Positions 23,357 through 36,088 of a stretch of DNA of 64,000 nucleotides are shown here, one piece after another. The stretch's first letter is position 1. Each line of letters starts with the position of its first letter. The notes under the pieces are model-generated. The model had not been told where the DNA came from. It saw only the letters and a program-made list of their open reading frames with translations, and made no database searches. The translations under genes were made by a program, and so were the position numbers. The stretch is taken from positions 310,001 to 374,000 of the forward strand of contig JBAJFE010000018.1 of NCBI GenBank assembly GCA_037903355.1, read 5' to 3'. This stretch comes from Trichuris trichiura. Taxonomy: Eukaryota > Nematoda > Enoplea > Trichinellida > Trichuridae.

Positions 23357-24244
23357 ATGGAACCGGTCATGGTGGATAAACTCAGCTTGTACAATGCGGT
23401 TTTGCTGTTGGAAAAATGGCGCGAAGAAGGCGTCCGACGACCGGAGACGGTACTTGAAATTTGGAATGCCGTCATAAAACGACAAATCGACCGTTTGGAC
23501 GAGGAGAAGTGGCTCATCTACGAACAGGTGTACATTGCCGCGCTTGACTGTGCCAACATGGTCGTTGCTTCTACTTGCTTTTCCGCGTTGGAAAGAAAGT
23601 TCAAAAAAGGGCAGCGTCTTCTGCGCTTGCAGGCAATGAATCTTGAAGCGAACGGTATGTTGTTGGAGGCGATTCACATTTACGATACGCTTATCAAAGT
23701 GGATCCAACAAATCCATTGAACTACAAGCGTAAGGTGGCAAGTCTTGTTGCTCTTGGAAAAGTTCAAGAAGCAATCAAAGAGCTATGCGATCATTTATCT
23801 AAGTTTATGAATGACCACGAGGCCTGGGTGGAGCTTTGTCAATTGTACCTTCGCGTATTCGATTTCCCACGGGCCGCTTTTTGCCTTGAGGAGATGATTC
23901 TAAGCAAACCGCTCACGTACGCATTCCACATGCTGTACGCTGAAGTAAAGTGCACTCAAGGCGGCATGGAAAATTTGGAAATAGCCAAGCTATACTACTG
24001 CCAGGCATTGAAATTAAAGCCGAACTGCGCTCGCGCTTCCTGGGGCCTCTACATGTGTTGCGTACAGGCAATACCCAAAGTATCCGGTCATAAACGAAAG
24101 GAGTTCATCACGCTGTTACGTTGGGTGACCGATTCCCTTTTCGAGCTCTATTCAAGTCAAGTCGATTGGGATGACAAGAAGCGTGAGAGACAGTTGCGAC
24201 CGATTCGTGCAATGCTCAAAGGGACAAAAATTGTCGAGAGCTGA
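23357..24244 (+). CDS. EMC2: ER membrane protein complex subunit 2
   Basis: A single-exon gene of 295 residues, against about 297 in vertebrates. EMC2 is the cytosolic TPR subunit of the ER membrane protein complex, which inserts tail-anchored and multipass proteins. Family signatures seen: EKWREE near the start, W-x-IYEQV-x-IAALD, YDTLIKVDPTN, the KRK-x-A-x-x-x-ALGK segment, HEAWVELCQLYL, AAFCLEEM, YAEVKCTQGGMENLE and ALKLKPNCARASWGLYM. I chose ATG 23357 (MEPVMVDKLS) because similarity and family length start there; the same frame is open back to 23207. The lack of introns contrasts with neighbouring genes and could mean a retrocopy that replaced the parental gene. The reading frame is intact. 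Confidence 0.93.
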   Translation: MEPVMVDKLSLYNAVLLLEKWREEGVRRPETVLEIWNAVIKRQIDRLDEEKWLIYEQVYIAALDCANMVVASTCFSALERKFKKGQRLLRLQAMNLEANGMLLEAIHIYDTLIKVDPTNPLNYKRKVASLVALGKVQEAIKELCDHLSKFMNDHEAWVELCQLYLRVFDFPRAAFCLEEMILSKPLTYAFHMLYAEVKCTQGGMENLEIAKLYYCQALKLKPNCARASWGLYMCCVQAIPKVSGHKRKEFITLLRWVTDSLFELYSSQVDWDDKKRERQLRPIRAMLKGTKIVES

Positions 24245-25467
24245 TCGTCGCCAGCCTGCTTTCCATCAATTTTTCCAGGCTCCTTTACGAATTCGACCGT
24301 CAGCCTCGTTCATTAGGCTAAATAGTCTTTATTGTTGTGTATATTTGTTTGTTAGAAAAAATGATCATTAAAAAGGCAAAGCGAAACGTTCAACCCCGTC
24401 TTTAACCGCTCAGTTAAATGCGAACCGCCCAACATCATTTGCACGTTTGCCTTTCGAGTAAATTGATGAAGTATGAACAGTCGCAAAGTAGCCTAAAAGG
24501 CATAGTCGCCGTAAATAAAAGCGTTTGGTTTTGTTTTTACTGGAAACGCCTTTTATGTATTGTTTCAAAAAAATGCTCAACCAGCAGGTAGCGGAAGACT
24601 TTTTGATAAAAGCAGCAGCATTATCGATCGAAGCTTTCTGAGTTGAACATCTTCATTGCCTTTGTTAGGGCGTATAAGGGCCGAGTTACACAGATTCGAG
24701 GGAGGGTCACTTAGCTACTGTATAACGATAAGCTTTCGTTGGTCATATTGACCCGCAACGGTTTTCTCAGTTAGATACGAATTATGCGCAACTGCTTGGT
24801 AAAAATTGAGCTGTGCAAAATGTTTCAACACGAAATCATCAATCCATTTCGCCAACTACTTAATGGACGTTAAGTCTAACTCGGCTGCAGTCAGTGTGAT
24901 TTCTTTATCTTTCAAGAGTCCGAAGCGCGTAAAAATCTTTTCTAACGGCATTTCGTAGTTCTAATTTTTAGAAATGCTTTTAAAAGTGACCAGCTAAATC
25001 AAGGAAACAATAATAAATGTTTTCAGGTAAGGCTATCTTTAATCAATTGCTTACTGTACTTATGCAGTTTTCATGTATTTTGAAGCAGGTCTTCTTTGCC
25101 TCATAGCTGCGCAATTCGCATACTTGTGCGCCGTGAATAGTGCCGCCTAAAAAGCTGCCTTTTTGCCGTACATACCTCGCATTTCTCGTTCTTTGCATCC
25201 CTACCGACGAACCATTGTTTTTACGTTTCTAGGCAGTCGAGCCGATTTATTCCGCACGTTAACGTGTTGATGCTGGTTATTTTGCGTCCAACCTTTCCCG
25301 AAGCAGTGGTTAAGATTGGCGACTACGCTGGCTTACATTTCTGAATATTTTTGCGGATTTCCTTGCGCTCCCATTTTCTTCGACTCGTCGCGTAGCAAGT
25401 TGTAATTTTTTCTTTTCTAAAAACATGTTCTTAGTCTAGGAATTCCGTTTTGGTCAAGTCTTGGTGC
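24245..25467. other. Intergenic between EMC2 and TMEM222
   Basis: AT-rich, no supported coding frame. It holds the EMC2 3' UTR and the TMEM222 promoter region. CATTAAAAAGG near 24366 and AAATAAAAGCG near 24515 are possible polyadenylation signals. Confidence 0.45.
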
Positions 25468-26118
25468 ATGAGTTCTTCCGATGCATTCGTATCCGAAAGC
25501 ATTGACGTTCGTCGCTGTCGCTTTCCCCACTGCATTGTTTGGACACCGATTCCGATCTTGACGTGAGTTCTCGGTCGTTCAACGGCTATTGCAGCATCCA
25601 TTGCTGAGATGATTTTTCCAGGTGGTTTTTACCCTTTGTCGGGCATGTTGGCATTGCTTTATCCTCAGGAATTATTCATGACTTTGCCGGATCTTATTTC
25701 GTCTCGGTAGGACAAAGTGCTTACTGACTTTTCAACTGCCAACTTACCTTCTTAGGAAGACGACATGGCATTCGCTGAGCCTTATCGCTATATTCAGTGC
25801 CAACTGTCTAAAGTGAACGGGAAAGAGCAATGTTGGGATGAAGGCGTAAAACATGCGTCCGAAGTGTACAGAGGCCGTTCGGTAAGATTTCCTCGACCTC
25901 ATCTGGGTCTGATCCATTATTGAAATATGCTCGAGTACGAATTAGTTTATTTTCAGCATAACCTGGTGCTCGATAATTGCCATTCGCATGTGTGCTTGGC
26001 GCTAAATCGTATGGCTTACGATCATTCGACGTCGTGGAGTCCTGTAGTTCTTTGTTTTTGGGTGTTTTTTAAAGGCCGCTATGTCAGGTATGGCTTTTGG
26101 TTGTTCATTTTCGTCTAA
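25468..26118 (+). CDS. TMEM222: TMEM222-family membrane protein (DUF778)
   Basis: Four exons, 25468-25562, 25622-25706, 25756-25881 and 25957-26118, with GT-AG introns of 49-75 nt, give 468 nt and 155 residues. The TMEM222 signatures appear in order: [24 protein letters not shown], of which the [10 protein letters not shown] and GH-G parts are diagnostic; SSGIIHDFAGSYFVS; EDDMAFAEPYRY; the D-x-A tryptophan segment CWDEGVKHASEVYRG; and HNLVLDNCHSHVCLALNRM with its conserved DNCHSHV. The final exon carries the membrane segment VVLCFWVFFKGRYV. The molecular function of this conserved eukaryotic family is poorly known. All phases close. The start is the first in-frame ATG upstream of the conserved block. 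It lies 311 bp upstream of SNRPA1 on the same strand. Confidence 0.93.
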
Positions 26119-26429
26119 TGTTCGTTTTCAAGCTTTACGGCGTTTTTGAAACATTGGCTACCTTGTTTCCTCCTCTATTTTGTACTGCTGGTCTGTGGCT
26201 TGGTAACGGTCGTCATAAAGGCTTAATAGACAAACGCTGCTGACATGAAACCTTCATAAGCTTACATAGCCTACGCAAATAAACGATTATTGATAAGCTC
26301 TTTGGACTTTTTAAAAAAAGAAGCTCGTTAAAGTGTCGACCGCTTCAAATACTACTTTTTTGCCTGAAACGCCATTGTTACTATCTTCTCAGCGTTTTTA
26401 ACTGGTTTTGCAGATTTGCTAGACAAGCA
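26119..26429. other. Short intergenic gap TMEM222-SNRPA1
   Basis: 311 bp with AAATAAACG near 26277 as a possible polyadenylation signal for TMEM222. The same-strand closeness would allow co-transcription, but I see no proof of an operon. Confidence 0.4.
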
Positions 26430-29423
26430 ATGGTAAAGCTGACTTCTCAACTGATCGAAAATGCACTGCAGTATATCAACGCCTGTCGCGATCGTGAGCT
26501 CGTTCTCAGAGGTAGTAAGCCGTGTTAACAATTTCAGCCGTTTTGCCTTCGTTGTTTACGTCGTAGTGTTAGTTTTGCCTAAGCTGCCTTTTTTCAGCAG
26601 CAGTAATCTTTGCTGCTCTCGGTTGCCTTCACGGCCAAGCAGCGTAAAGTCGTAACATCGGAAGCTAACAATCAAAGCGGCATTTTCTCATGAGTTAAAT
26701 GTCGGACAATTCCCCCTTTTAATTTAGTAATTTTTGCTATGTGCTTTTAATCGGCAGCATTTCTTTTCAGCACGAATGCCGCTAGCTAAATTCAACGTAC
26801 ACTTACAGTATCTAATGATAGTCAGGTTCGGTGAAAGAGTGCTTTCGATTGATAGTCAGTAAAATGGACTTTTCCTCGGCAATAAAATTATAATTGCTAT
26901 GTGAAAACGTAAAAAATACTATTAGATTTTTATTTGGCATGTTAGCTTTTCGACTATGCGAAAGTTTCACGCAGAAGAAAAGCCCAACTCTTCTTTTGGG
27001 CTAAGTTTGTGTTCGAACAATTTTTTCTTCTAGTTTTATTTTACGTTTAACCTTTTGTAAAGTCTGCTAGCCAGAATTGCCATTGCAGAGCACGCGGGTA
27101 ATATTCTGTTCCCTACAAATTTTTTATTCACAAGCTGCGCCTGTTCGCAATGGGATATTTCTGCCAGTGCTGCAATGGTTAGCGGGAAAATGGAGTTGTT
27201 ATCGAATATCAGGGATCTCTCTGAGAAATGCAGGTTCTTTTTTGGCAGTATACCTTCAACTTGTTGTGCCTTTACTGGAGAGCATGCCAATGACCCTGTT
27301 TTGCCCTTACCGAAATCTAAGCTAAGACATATGCCTTACTCTTAGGCTTAGGTAAGGGCAGGACAAGATGGCTCGCAAACTTAATGTATGACGGTGGGGT
27401 GCCTAGGAGACAATCCGAAATGAGAATTGTTCCCGAAGCTGCTAATAACTTGTTTTAAAAGAATTAACTGTCTCGTAAAAGTTTCGAAGGTAACGCCATG
27501 TAAAACTGACCATATGTCGTATGCTTCTTTAAGTTGGAGGACGTAACGACTTGTGCGCTCGGCATTTTATGCAGTTGCTGCTTAGAGCGACTCGCTTTTT
27601 GTTTAAGACAATCTCTTAGCAATGCTTGCGCATGATAGGCAAGCGGTTTTGTGAAAAGTTGTAATATGCCACTTTCCAGTAAGCTGAACAGTCAAGTTTT
27701 ACTGTGAACTTCACCTTTTTCTCGACCATTAATCTGTTTTTTTAAAAATATGTTAATATATGCAAATTTCTGTTAGTAACATCGCGTACGATGGATCTTT
27801 ATGAATAAGCAGACGAATTCAAAAAGGATATATTATGTTTTAAGCGGAAGGGCTTCTACCTGGGTTTTTTATAAGCTTAATGCCATTCACCATTCATTAT
27901 GTCAAGTTTTCTGCGGATGCGCATAAAAGGATTTGTGAGTTATAATTTTCTCGCTGGCTAAAGCTTGTGCGGCATTTTGCTTAGCATGACTTGTTCAACA
28001 TGGGATTTATGTTTTTTAGGGTACAAGATACCAGTTATAGAAAACTTAGGAGCAACTCACGTAAGACTGCTCCGGGTGCGAAGTAGGGCGCGCTGTTTTA
28101 TGCAAATATTTTTTGCAGGACCAATTCGACACCATTGACTTTACGAACAACGATTTGAAGCGTATAGAAAATTTTCCGACGCTTCGCCGGGTCAAGTCGC
28201 TGTTCTTTACCAACAATCGCATCTCGTACGAACTCCTTTTGCCAACCGATTGTTTGGGCAGTTTTCAATTTGGTTGTTTAGTTGCTTGGATCCTTCCGTT
28301 GCCGAATCGCTACCGAATTTGAAAACGTTGGTTTTGACCAACAACGTTTTCGAGGAGTTAGGAGATCTCGAACCGCTTGCATCATTCCCAAAATTGGAGT
28401 ATCTCAGGTGGGCGCTGCAACGTTGACGCGCCAACTTCTTTTCAAACTACACTTTTACTCCGCTTTGCAGCTTGATGGGAAATCCGGTGACGCACAAACC
28501 TTTATATCGTTTGTTTGTCATCTTTACCGTCCCTCAAGTGCGTGTGCTTGACTACAAACGTGTTCGCGCGGTGGTAAGTGTGCTCTAATTTGCATAATGC
28601 GCGCTTCGTATTTCCTTATAAAGCGCGCAGGTTGCTCCTTGAGAAGTTCGTTCTTTTTAGTCTGCTCACCTTTGCGCAGTCACTTCTGTTCTCGCGTGAC
28701 AAAAAGTTTTGTAATGTATAGCGCCTCATTGTATGCAAATTTGTTTAAGACGTTAGTAGTAGTAGCTCTTTGCGCTCAGTGCAGCGCGGAAAATAGTCGA
28801 TACAATTTTTCGACTACATTGAACTAGGTTTTTAACTTGTAGACAATATGCAAATTATGTTCGTCATAATTTTAATTTCAACTCGTTTTATTGATTTATT
28901 TCCCAATTTTTGGTGGTCTCAAAGAAGTCGAGCATAGCGCAGCCATCATTGCAAGGCAATGATGGCTGCGCTATGCTCGACTAATTGATATTTTTCAAAG
29001 TTGCTCCTTTGGCTTCGATGTTTATGCTAATTGTCGCTAGGTGTAACCAGTTTTCTCATAGTTGACTTTGAATAAATCACAATGACAATCGGCAATGGAC
29101 GATAATATTTTGGCGCGTTTCTTTTGTTGAAAGTGCAGTGCGTATTTGGAGCTGTTTGTTCGTTCGGTTGCCACCAGCCGTTGCGCTCATTTTCGTCCGA
29201 CGACGGCGACAGGCTTTTCGCGAGGAAAACTGAGCGTCAATTGCCAACTTGACGGAACGGAACAGCAGTTGCACTGTCAAGTGTCTTTACTTATTTACTG
29301 CAACATTGCGGTCATTCTTTTACCGTAAACAACGAAACGTCTAAGTTGTAAACACGCTGAATTATCTATGAATAGCGAAGGTCCAAGCTGTATTATTGCT
29401 TATCATCGATCGAACTAGAATTC

Positions 29424-29458
<35 letters not shown>

Positions 29459-30054
29459 ACGTAAAAAGAAATTATTCTGTTTTAGTCTACTTCGCTTTAC
29501 TCACGTCTTCAACTTTTTTTTAAAAAATAAACATTTCAGTAGCTAAGATTTCACCTATCAATCACATCGCTTGATTTACACCATATAGGGGCGCGCATTG
29601 CGTTAAGCAGACTTTGCTGTCCCTTTTCATCGTATGCAGTCGGATTTTTAAGAGATAAAGCGTTTCTGGCAGCTGAAAAATTAGCATACGCAAGTAAGCG
29701 TTGACTGTTACGTTATCTTTTCTTGTTTCTTCAGGAAAGAGTTCAAGCGAACACAGCCTTTAAGGGCGAAGGTGCAGAAGCGATTAAAGAGCAAATCATG
29801 AAGAGCGCTCCACCAGCGCATGTACCGGAGGTGGTCAACGGACAAGAACTTCGTACTGCCAGCGAAATACGCAGCATAAAAGTTTGCAAAGCTTTTGGTC
29901 ACCTATTTTTAATGATTACCTTTTGTTTAAGGAAGCAATCAACAAAGCAAAAACAATCGAGGAAGTAAACCGCCTGAAAGCTGCCTTGGAAGCGGGAGCA
30001 TTGCCGGAGACACCAATGGAAGTAGCGGAGGATGCGTCGCTGACGTGTAACTAA
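26430..30054 (+). CDS. SNRPA1: U2 snRNP protein A' (leucine-rich repeat)
   Basis: Seven exons, 26430-26511, 28020-28060, 28119-28225, 28282-28407, 28471-28573, 29735-29881 and 29932-30054, give 729 nt and 242 residues; all phases close. U2A' forms the LRR partner of U2B'' on U2 snRNA stem-loop IV in the spliceosome. Seen: MVKLTSQLIENALQYIN, GYKIPVIENLGAT, FDTIDFTNNDLKRIENFP, the LRR run LKTLVLTNNVFEELGDLEPL, and GNPVTHKPLYR, which is the LRR cap YR-x-x-VI of the family. The last two exons give the helical tail ERVQANTAFKGEG and EEVNRLKAALEAGALP, where the family has LAEVERLKGLLQSGQIP. Introns 1 and 5 are unusually long for this locus (1508 and 1161 nt); intron 1 holds a palindrome-family copy, and intron 5 a perfect hairpin and a TA microsatellite. 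Confidence 0.95.
28926..28982. repeat. Perfect 27-bp hairpin in SNRPA1 intron 5
   Basis: The left arm 28926-28952 (AGTCGAGCATAGCGCAGCCA...) is exactly complementary to 28956-28982, with a 3-nt AAG loop. Nothing else of the kind is nearby. It could be a minimal foldback or a recent inverted duplication. The tiny loop argues against a typical microRNA precursor. Confidence 0.9.
29426..29455. repeat. TA dinucleotide microsatellite
   Basis: About 15 uninterrupted TA units within intron 5 of SNRPA1. Confidence 0.9.
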
Positions 30055-30476
30055 ACCAGGCCTCATTTATCTTTCAATATGCACGCGCTGATGTTATTGA
30101 TCTTTTGCATTTCGCTAACGGAGAGAGTAAGAGAGAGACGGTTGGAAATAAAAACAGACTCCCCGACGAGCTAAACGTTTAATCGATTTCGAATTTGCCG
30201 CAGAGAACATTAATTCTGCCTTCTTGACCAACGACAACGTCAATTGCTAATTTTTGTAAACACCGGCCAAATAATAATAATATGGTACTCACTGCAATGA
30301 ACAAATTGGGATAAGTGTGCTAATTCTCGTTGCTGCTCGTTAATATGACTATGGCTCATAAGGAAAGGAAAAAACGTGGAATGCGCACCATCGCCATCGA
30401 CAGTGACGTCATTCCGCTAAGAAAAAATTGCAACCATTCTAACTGTTACTCAATTGCATGCCAGCCGCGCGTAAAC
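30055..30476. other. Convergent 3' ends of SNRPA1 and GAPDH
   Basis: 422 bp between the two stop codons, which face each other. GGAAATAAAAAC near 30146 is a possible polyadenylation signal for SNRPA1. No gene is recognised here. Confidence 0.5.
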
Positions 30477-31927
<1,451 letters not shown>

Positions 31928-31940
31928 TTTGCGAACAAGG

Positions 31941-31946
31941 CTGAAA
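31941..31946 (-). promoter_or_regulatory. 3' splice acceptor in GAPDH 5' leader
   Basis: TTTTCAG on the minus strand, 13 nt upstream of the GAPDH ATG, with no open frame before it. It fits a spliced-leader trans-splice site, common in nematodes, or a 5' UTR intron end. Confidence 0.45.
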
Positions 31947-33141
31947 AGAACAACAAGCTTTTAGTATTGCTGTAGGAGCAGTGGTGAACAAAACAAGTCT
32001 GCAGGGCCCACCACGCAGCAGCAGCGACGCGCTGTTGCCAGCAGTTTACGCTGTCTGCAACGGAATCGATAAGAGAGTTAATCATTCGGGACGGTTTTAA
32101 GCTATGAAAGTACGTCTACGACGACGCAGGAACGCGATCGGTGTTGTCAACGCTGCCTTAAGCAACGCGACCGATCACCGTCATCGCCCTGCTACACTAT
32201 CAACGTTTAAAGGTTGAACATTGTAACTCTAAGTCGCTAAACCAAGAGCATAATGGCTCACCAGACGAAGCGGACAAAAGCGAACGCAAATTCAGCCGAA
32301 GAGCAGAAAGCAACCACACACCAACAGAGACCTAACCGCAATGACGCTGATGCCAATAACTAGGCTGTCGTGGCAGTCAGTCAACCTGACAATCATTAAT
32401 ATGACGAATAAAGTAACAGACTTGATTTCTTTTAAAAATCAATTATAAAAATGCTTTAAAATTGCATCTTAAATTTGCCAAAGCAACGAAAAGCTATATA
32501 TTCAGTCGAAATTAACTTTCTACTCGAATAACAACTTAACGCGCGAAGATAATTGTCACTTATGAGCCAACAGCAGTTTGGAATAAGACGCACGTTAAGG
32601 CGAACAATGAGGAATTGTTATTTTTCGCTTGGAAAACTGCTTGTTAAGTCATCTCGGAACTTATACTTGTAAATATGATTCGCAGGTTAGGCTTGCTCTT
32701 TAAAGCGAAGCAGTCAAGCGATCGCCCGGACGTAATCGAGAAACGTCTTCCGCGCTCGATACGCGCAAAATTTTTATCGTTACGCTTTTTAGCGCACTTT
32801 TAATAAACAAAGCCCCGGCCTCATTTGTAGCCGGCGGAAAAAGTAATGGAAAAGGCGAATTTGTTGAAAATTGCCCTCCTGAAGGTTGGCACTTAATTGA
32901 TTCGCGTTTTTTGCCGGGCAAACGTTGAACATTGTTTGTCGGCGCATAAGCAATAGCCAAGAAACCAGTTTTCCCTGAGCCGGTTCCGGCTGACAACTGG
33001 ACGGTCGAAAATTGTCCCAATTTTAAAATGGACTGCACTCGCGCTTCCAAGGAATGGTTTGGCACGCGAATCTTGATCATGGGAAAATAAGACTACTTAT
33101 GTTGATTGAAAACTGGATGTTTTGTAACGGGTTGAATTTTC
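31947..33141. other. GAPDH upstream region, no supported gene
   Basis: Probable GAPDH promoter. The minus frame at 32700-33080 contains GTGSGKT, a Walker-A look-alike, but no helicase or ATPase context follows, so I did not call it. Confidence 0.4.
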
Positions 33142-33364
33142 ATGGTTGTAAGGTCTTCTACGGCTTTTCCCGTTTCCACCACCTCACTGACGACGGAACT
33201 AGAGCGTTCCGAAAGCTTTGAACATTAAAAAAGTTGAGTGTATTGATATCTGTACATTTTCTTAATAACGGCTCATCCATCCGTTGGTAGAGCAGTTGTT
33301 TAGTTTAGTTACAGATAACAGCACAACGAAAAACGGGAAAAGCCGTAGAAGACCTTACAACCAT
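33142..33364. mobile_element. 223-bp element with perfect 34-bp terminal inverted repeats
   Basis: The arms 33142-33175 (ATGGTTGTAAGGTCTTCTAC...) and 33331-33364 are exact reverse complements. The interior (about 33182-33320) matches the right half of the foldback at 2641-2963: CTGACGACGGAACTAGAGC and GCTCATCC-x-TCCGTTGGTAG-GCA recur in the same order. No coding frame. Confidence 0.85.
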
Positions 33365-36088
33365 ACTTGTGTTGATGCCTTTTCGACTGTGCGCAAGAAG
33401 TGCTGCGCAGCGGTCTGAGTTGTCGAAATTACGATGGACTCGTAAATCTTGTAAAACCGTATTCCTTACATAAACAACCAGCGCTGTGAAGCGATGCTGT
33501 TCCGCGGAAAAACTGGGGGATTTTTCGTTTGTAATACTCAACATTTTGTGGTGGTAGTGATTCACAAAGTTAGCTTTGCCAATCATTGATTGCTTAGGAT
33601 AAACTGCGCTCGCTTAAAGTTGGCAAATGCCCTCACGCCATTTCAGTACGTTTTTTCTTCGTTCACCAATTGATTACTAAAAAGACAAGGTCGTTTGGAG
33701 ATAAAACCCAAAAAAGTCACGGAATGAAGTTGAAAATGAACACCTTGAAAACAAAACTCTCGCTTTGTTCCAAATGAATTACCGCGTGGACCAAACACGG
33801 TCCGCCATAGTTTTTAACCTTAAAGAGACAGCCGTCCGCAGCGCGCTATTTGCCAAGTCAGTTCTTCGCGTCGTTTGAACCATTTCGGGATTCGTACACT
33901 GACAAGTCGGGCTAAGGATAATCGCCCACCGTACCTTCGCTTAAGGAATATTTTTTGTTTTATTTTCATCTCCTTTTCGAATTACGGCTGTTGGATTTTC
34001 TCCTAACGGAAATTTCAAGCTCAGAGAGCAGCTAGAATGGCTGAAGGGGTTGGTCCATCTTTCCTGAATGGCTCGACGGACTAGCACAATTAACCAGACT
34101 AACTGTCAGTGTTAATTTTGTTTCTTCTTGTTAACTGATTGCATATGCTTGTTTACTGACGGCGGGAACAGTACATTCCCGATATCCCTCTCATTCTTTC
34201 GCTAGCAATTGCTTCAGCGTTAATTTGCGCCCATTGAAAAAGAATGCTAAAAACTCTAATCATTGTTACGCGTGCAGGTGTTACGTAGCAGTGAGATGCC
34301 ATATTGGGTACGTAATGCCGAGCAAATAATTCTGAGTGGATGTTAATTGCGTAATGTCATAGTTACGCGTAGAGACTTGAGCATTACAAAGTGACATTCG
34401 TCATTGCGTATCCGTGAAATCGATTTGAAGCATTTATATTATTCAATAACTAATTTACAGATGCACCAAGTAGACTAAATTGATTCAATTGTGCATATTT
34501 GCGTATAAAAGTAATGCAGGTTAGTCATACTGTAATAGGACATGCGATCAACTCTTGAATGAATTGTACCACCATCTTGCGGTACAAATGACGAAAAAAT
34601 TTTGTTTTGTCGATTACTGCTGAAATCTGTCTGAACACGACAAAGCCGTTCTACATAGATGGTCTTTTCTCCTCTTTTCAGCGCATCCCTGAACGGTCAC
34701 TTGCAAAATGAGTTGATGCCGACGAGCTCGTGCGACGAGAGCTTTCCTTCTTAGCACTCACTACTCGTTCGTTCTTCAGTTGCGTTTATTGCTGCAGGCA
34801 TGGGTTTTGTATTAAACTTATTGATTGAAAAAGTCTTATTAGACCTTTAATAAAAACTCGATTGGGCGCCAAATGCCTTTTCATTCTTTGTTAGGAACTC
34901 TTCCTCAATTTGTCTGAAAACAATACAGTACCCCATCATCAATCGCTTTTGCCCACTCGTAAATATATCGTAAGAATAACAACGCCTATTTGTCATTTCT
35001 TTTCTCACTGTGAAATGCACGCGTTTTTTTGTTAAGCATGAGGCCGTGCTGCTCTGCCTTTACTGGCGAGCTTGGCGGATATCCTGTTCTGTCCTTGCGT
35101 AAATTAAAGCAAAACTATAAACATTTCGTTTAGGTTTAAGCTTAAGAGAGAACAAGATGGACTTCAAAGTCTGAACACGACGATGACAAGAGTAGCCGCA
35201 TAATCGGTGTTGTTTGTCTTACTGCTCATTTACGAATAGTGCAAACCTGATTACTGTCAGGTTACTGTATATTTACGGCAAAGTAGGGGAGGAGATCTCA
35301 TCGTTAAACTTCGAAAAGAAATATAAAATCTGTCATTACTGAAAATCAAGTTTTCAAAAAGCAACGTTCGGTAAGAACAGCAAAAACAAAGGCTTCTAAA
35401 AATAGAATCGAAAGGAGGAAGCAGTGCAGTTGTAGTCAAATTTTGTTGTTGCCGCGTTTGCAACTTCATTGACGGACGCAGCTCCATTTGATTGTAGTTA
35501 GCTCAATGCATGCGCGTAGTTTTCTACCTTTTACGCGCCTATTGCTAAAACTGCATGTTGTAGGTTGTTGAATACTGCCTGCGTGAATCTCTCAGCAAAG
35601 AACATTTTTTGAAGTAACCTCTCGAGATAAATACGCATTTTCAGTTCTAATTAGTTGGTGAGTGAATTAACACATTGCGCCCTTCAATTTTCCAATACTT
35701 TTAAAGCTACATTGCTTTGAAACGATTCACATTCTCTTTACATTGTATAGTGAAAACAAAATTACGAAATGAAGCCAAATGTGCTGCCATTATAAGAAAG
35801 AAGTCAATATCGAACGTACGGTGGCTGCTCAAGGTAACCATTTAGTTTCAGCGTTAATAAGACTTCTAAAGTTTTCGAAGTTATCGCAGGAATTTATTGC
35901 AATAATATATTCCGCGGACAATAAGTTTAAATGCGCAATTGCCCTCCTTTTCAATGGCATACAAAGCGTCGAAGCAGTAGATTTCATTAAAGGTTTTCAG
36001 GTTCATTTAGTACAGAATGGACGATTGTTCTTTTTGCTGAAAATACTATGGCGGCATGAATTAGCGGTTTCGTTTTGGGCGTGGAGTT
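33365..36088. other. 2.7 kb spacer upstream of CACHD1
   Basis: No supported gene. One TTAGGC-type palindrome copy lies at about 35050-35165. The CACHD1 promoter is presumably in the last few hundred bases. The open plus frame 35779-36099 is not supported by similarity. Confidence 0.4.

Noticed and set aside
32700..33080. Minus-strand frame with GTGSGKT, a Walker-A look-alike
   Set aside because: No other ATPase or helicase motif follows, there is no splice context, and the rest is compositionally odd. A short P-loop can occur by chance.
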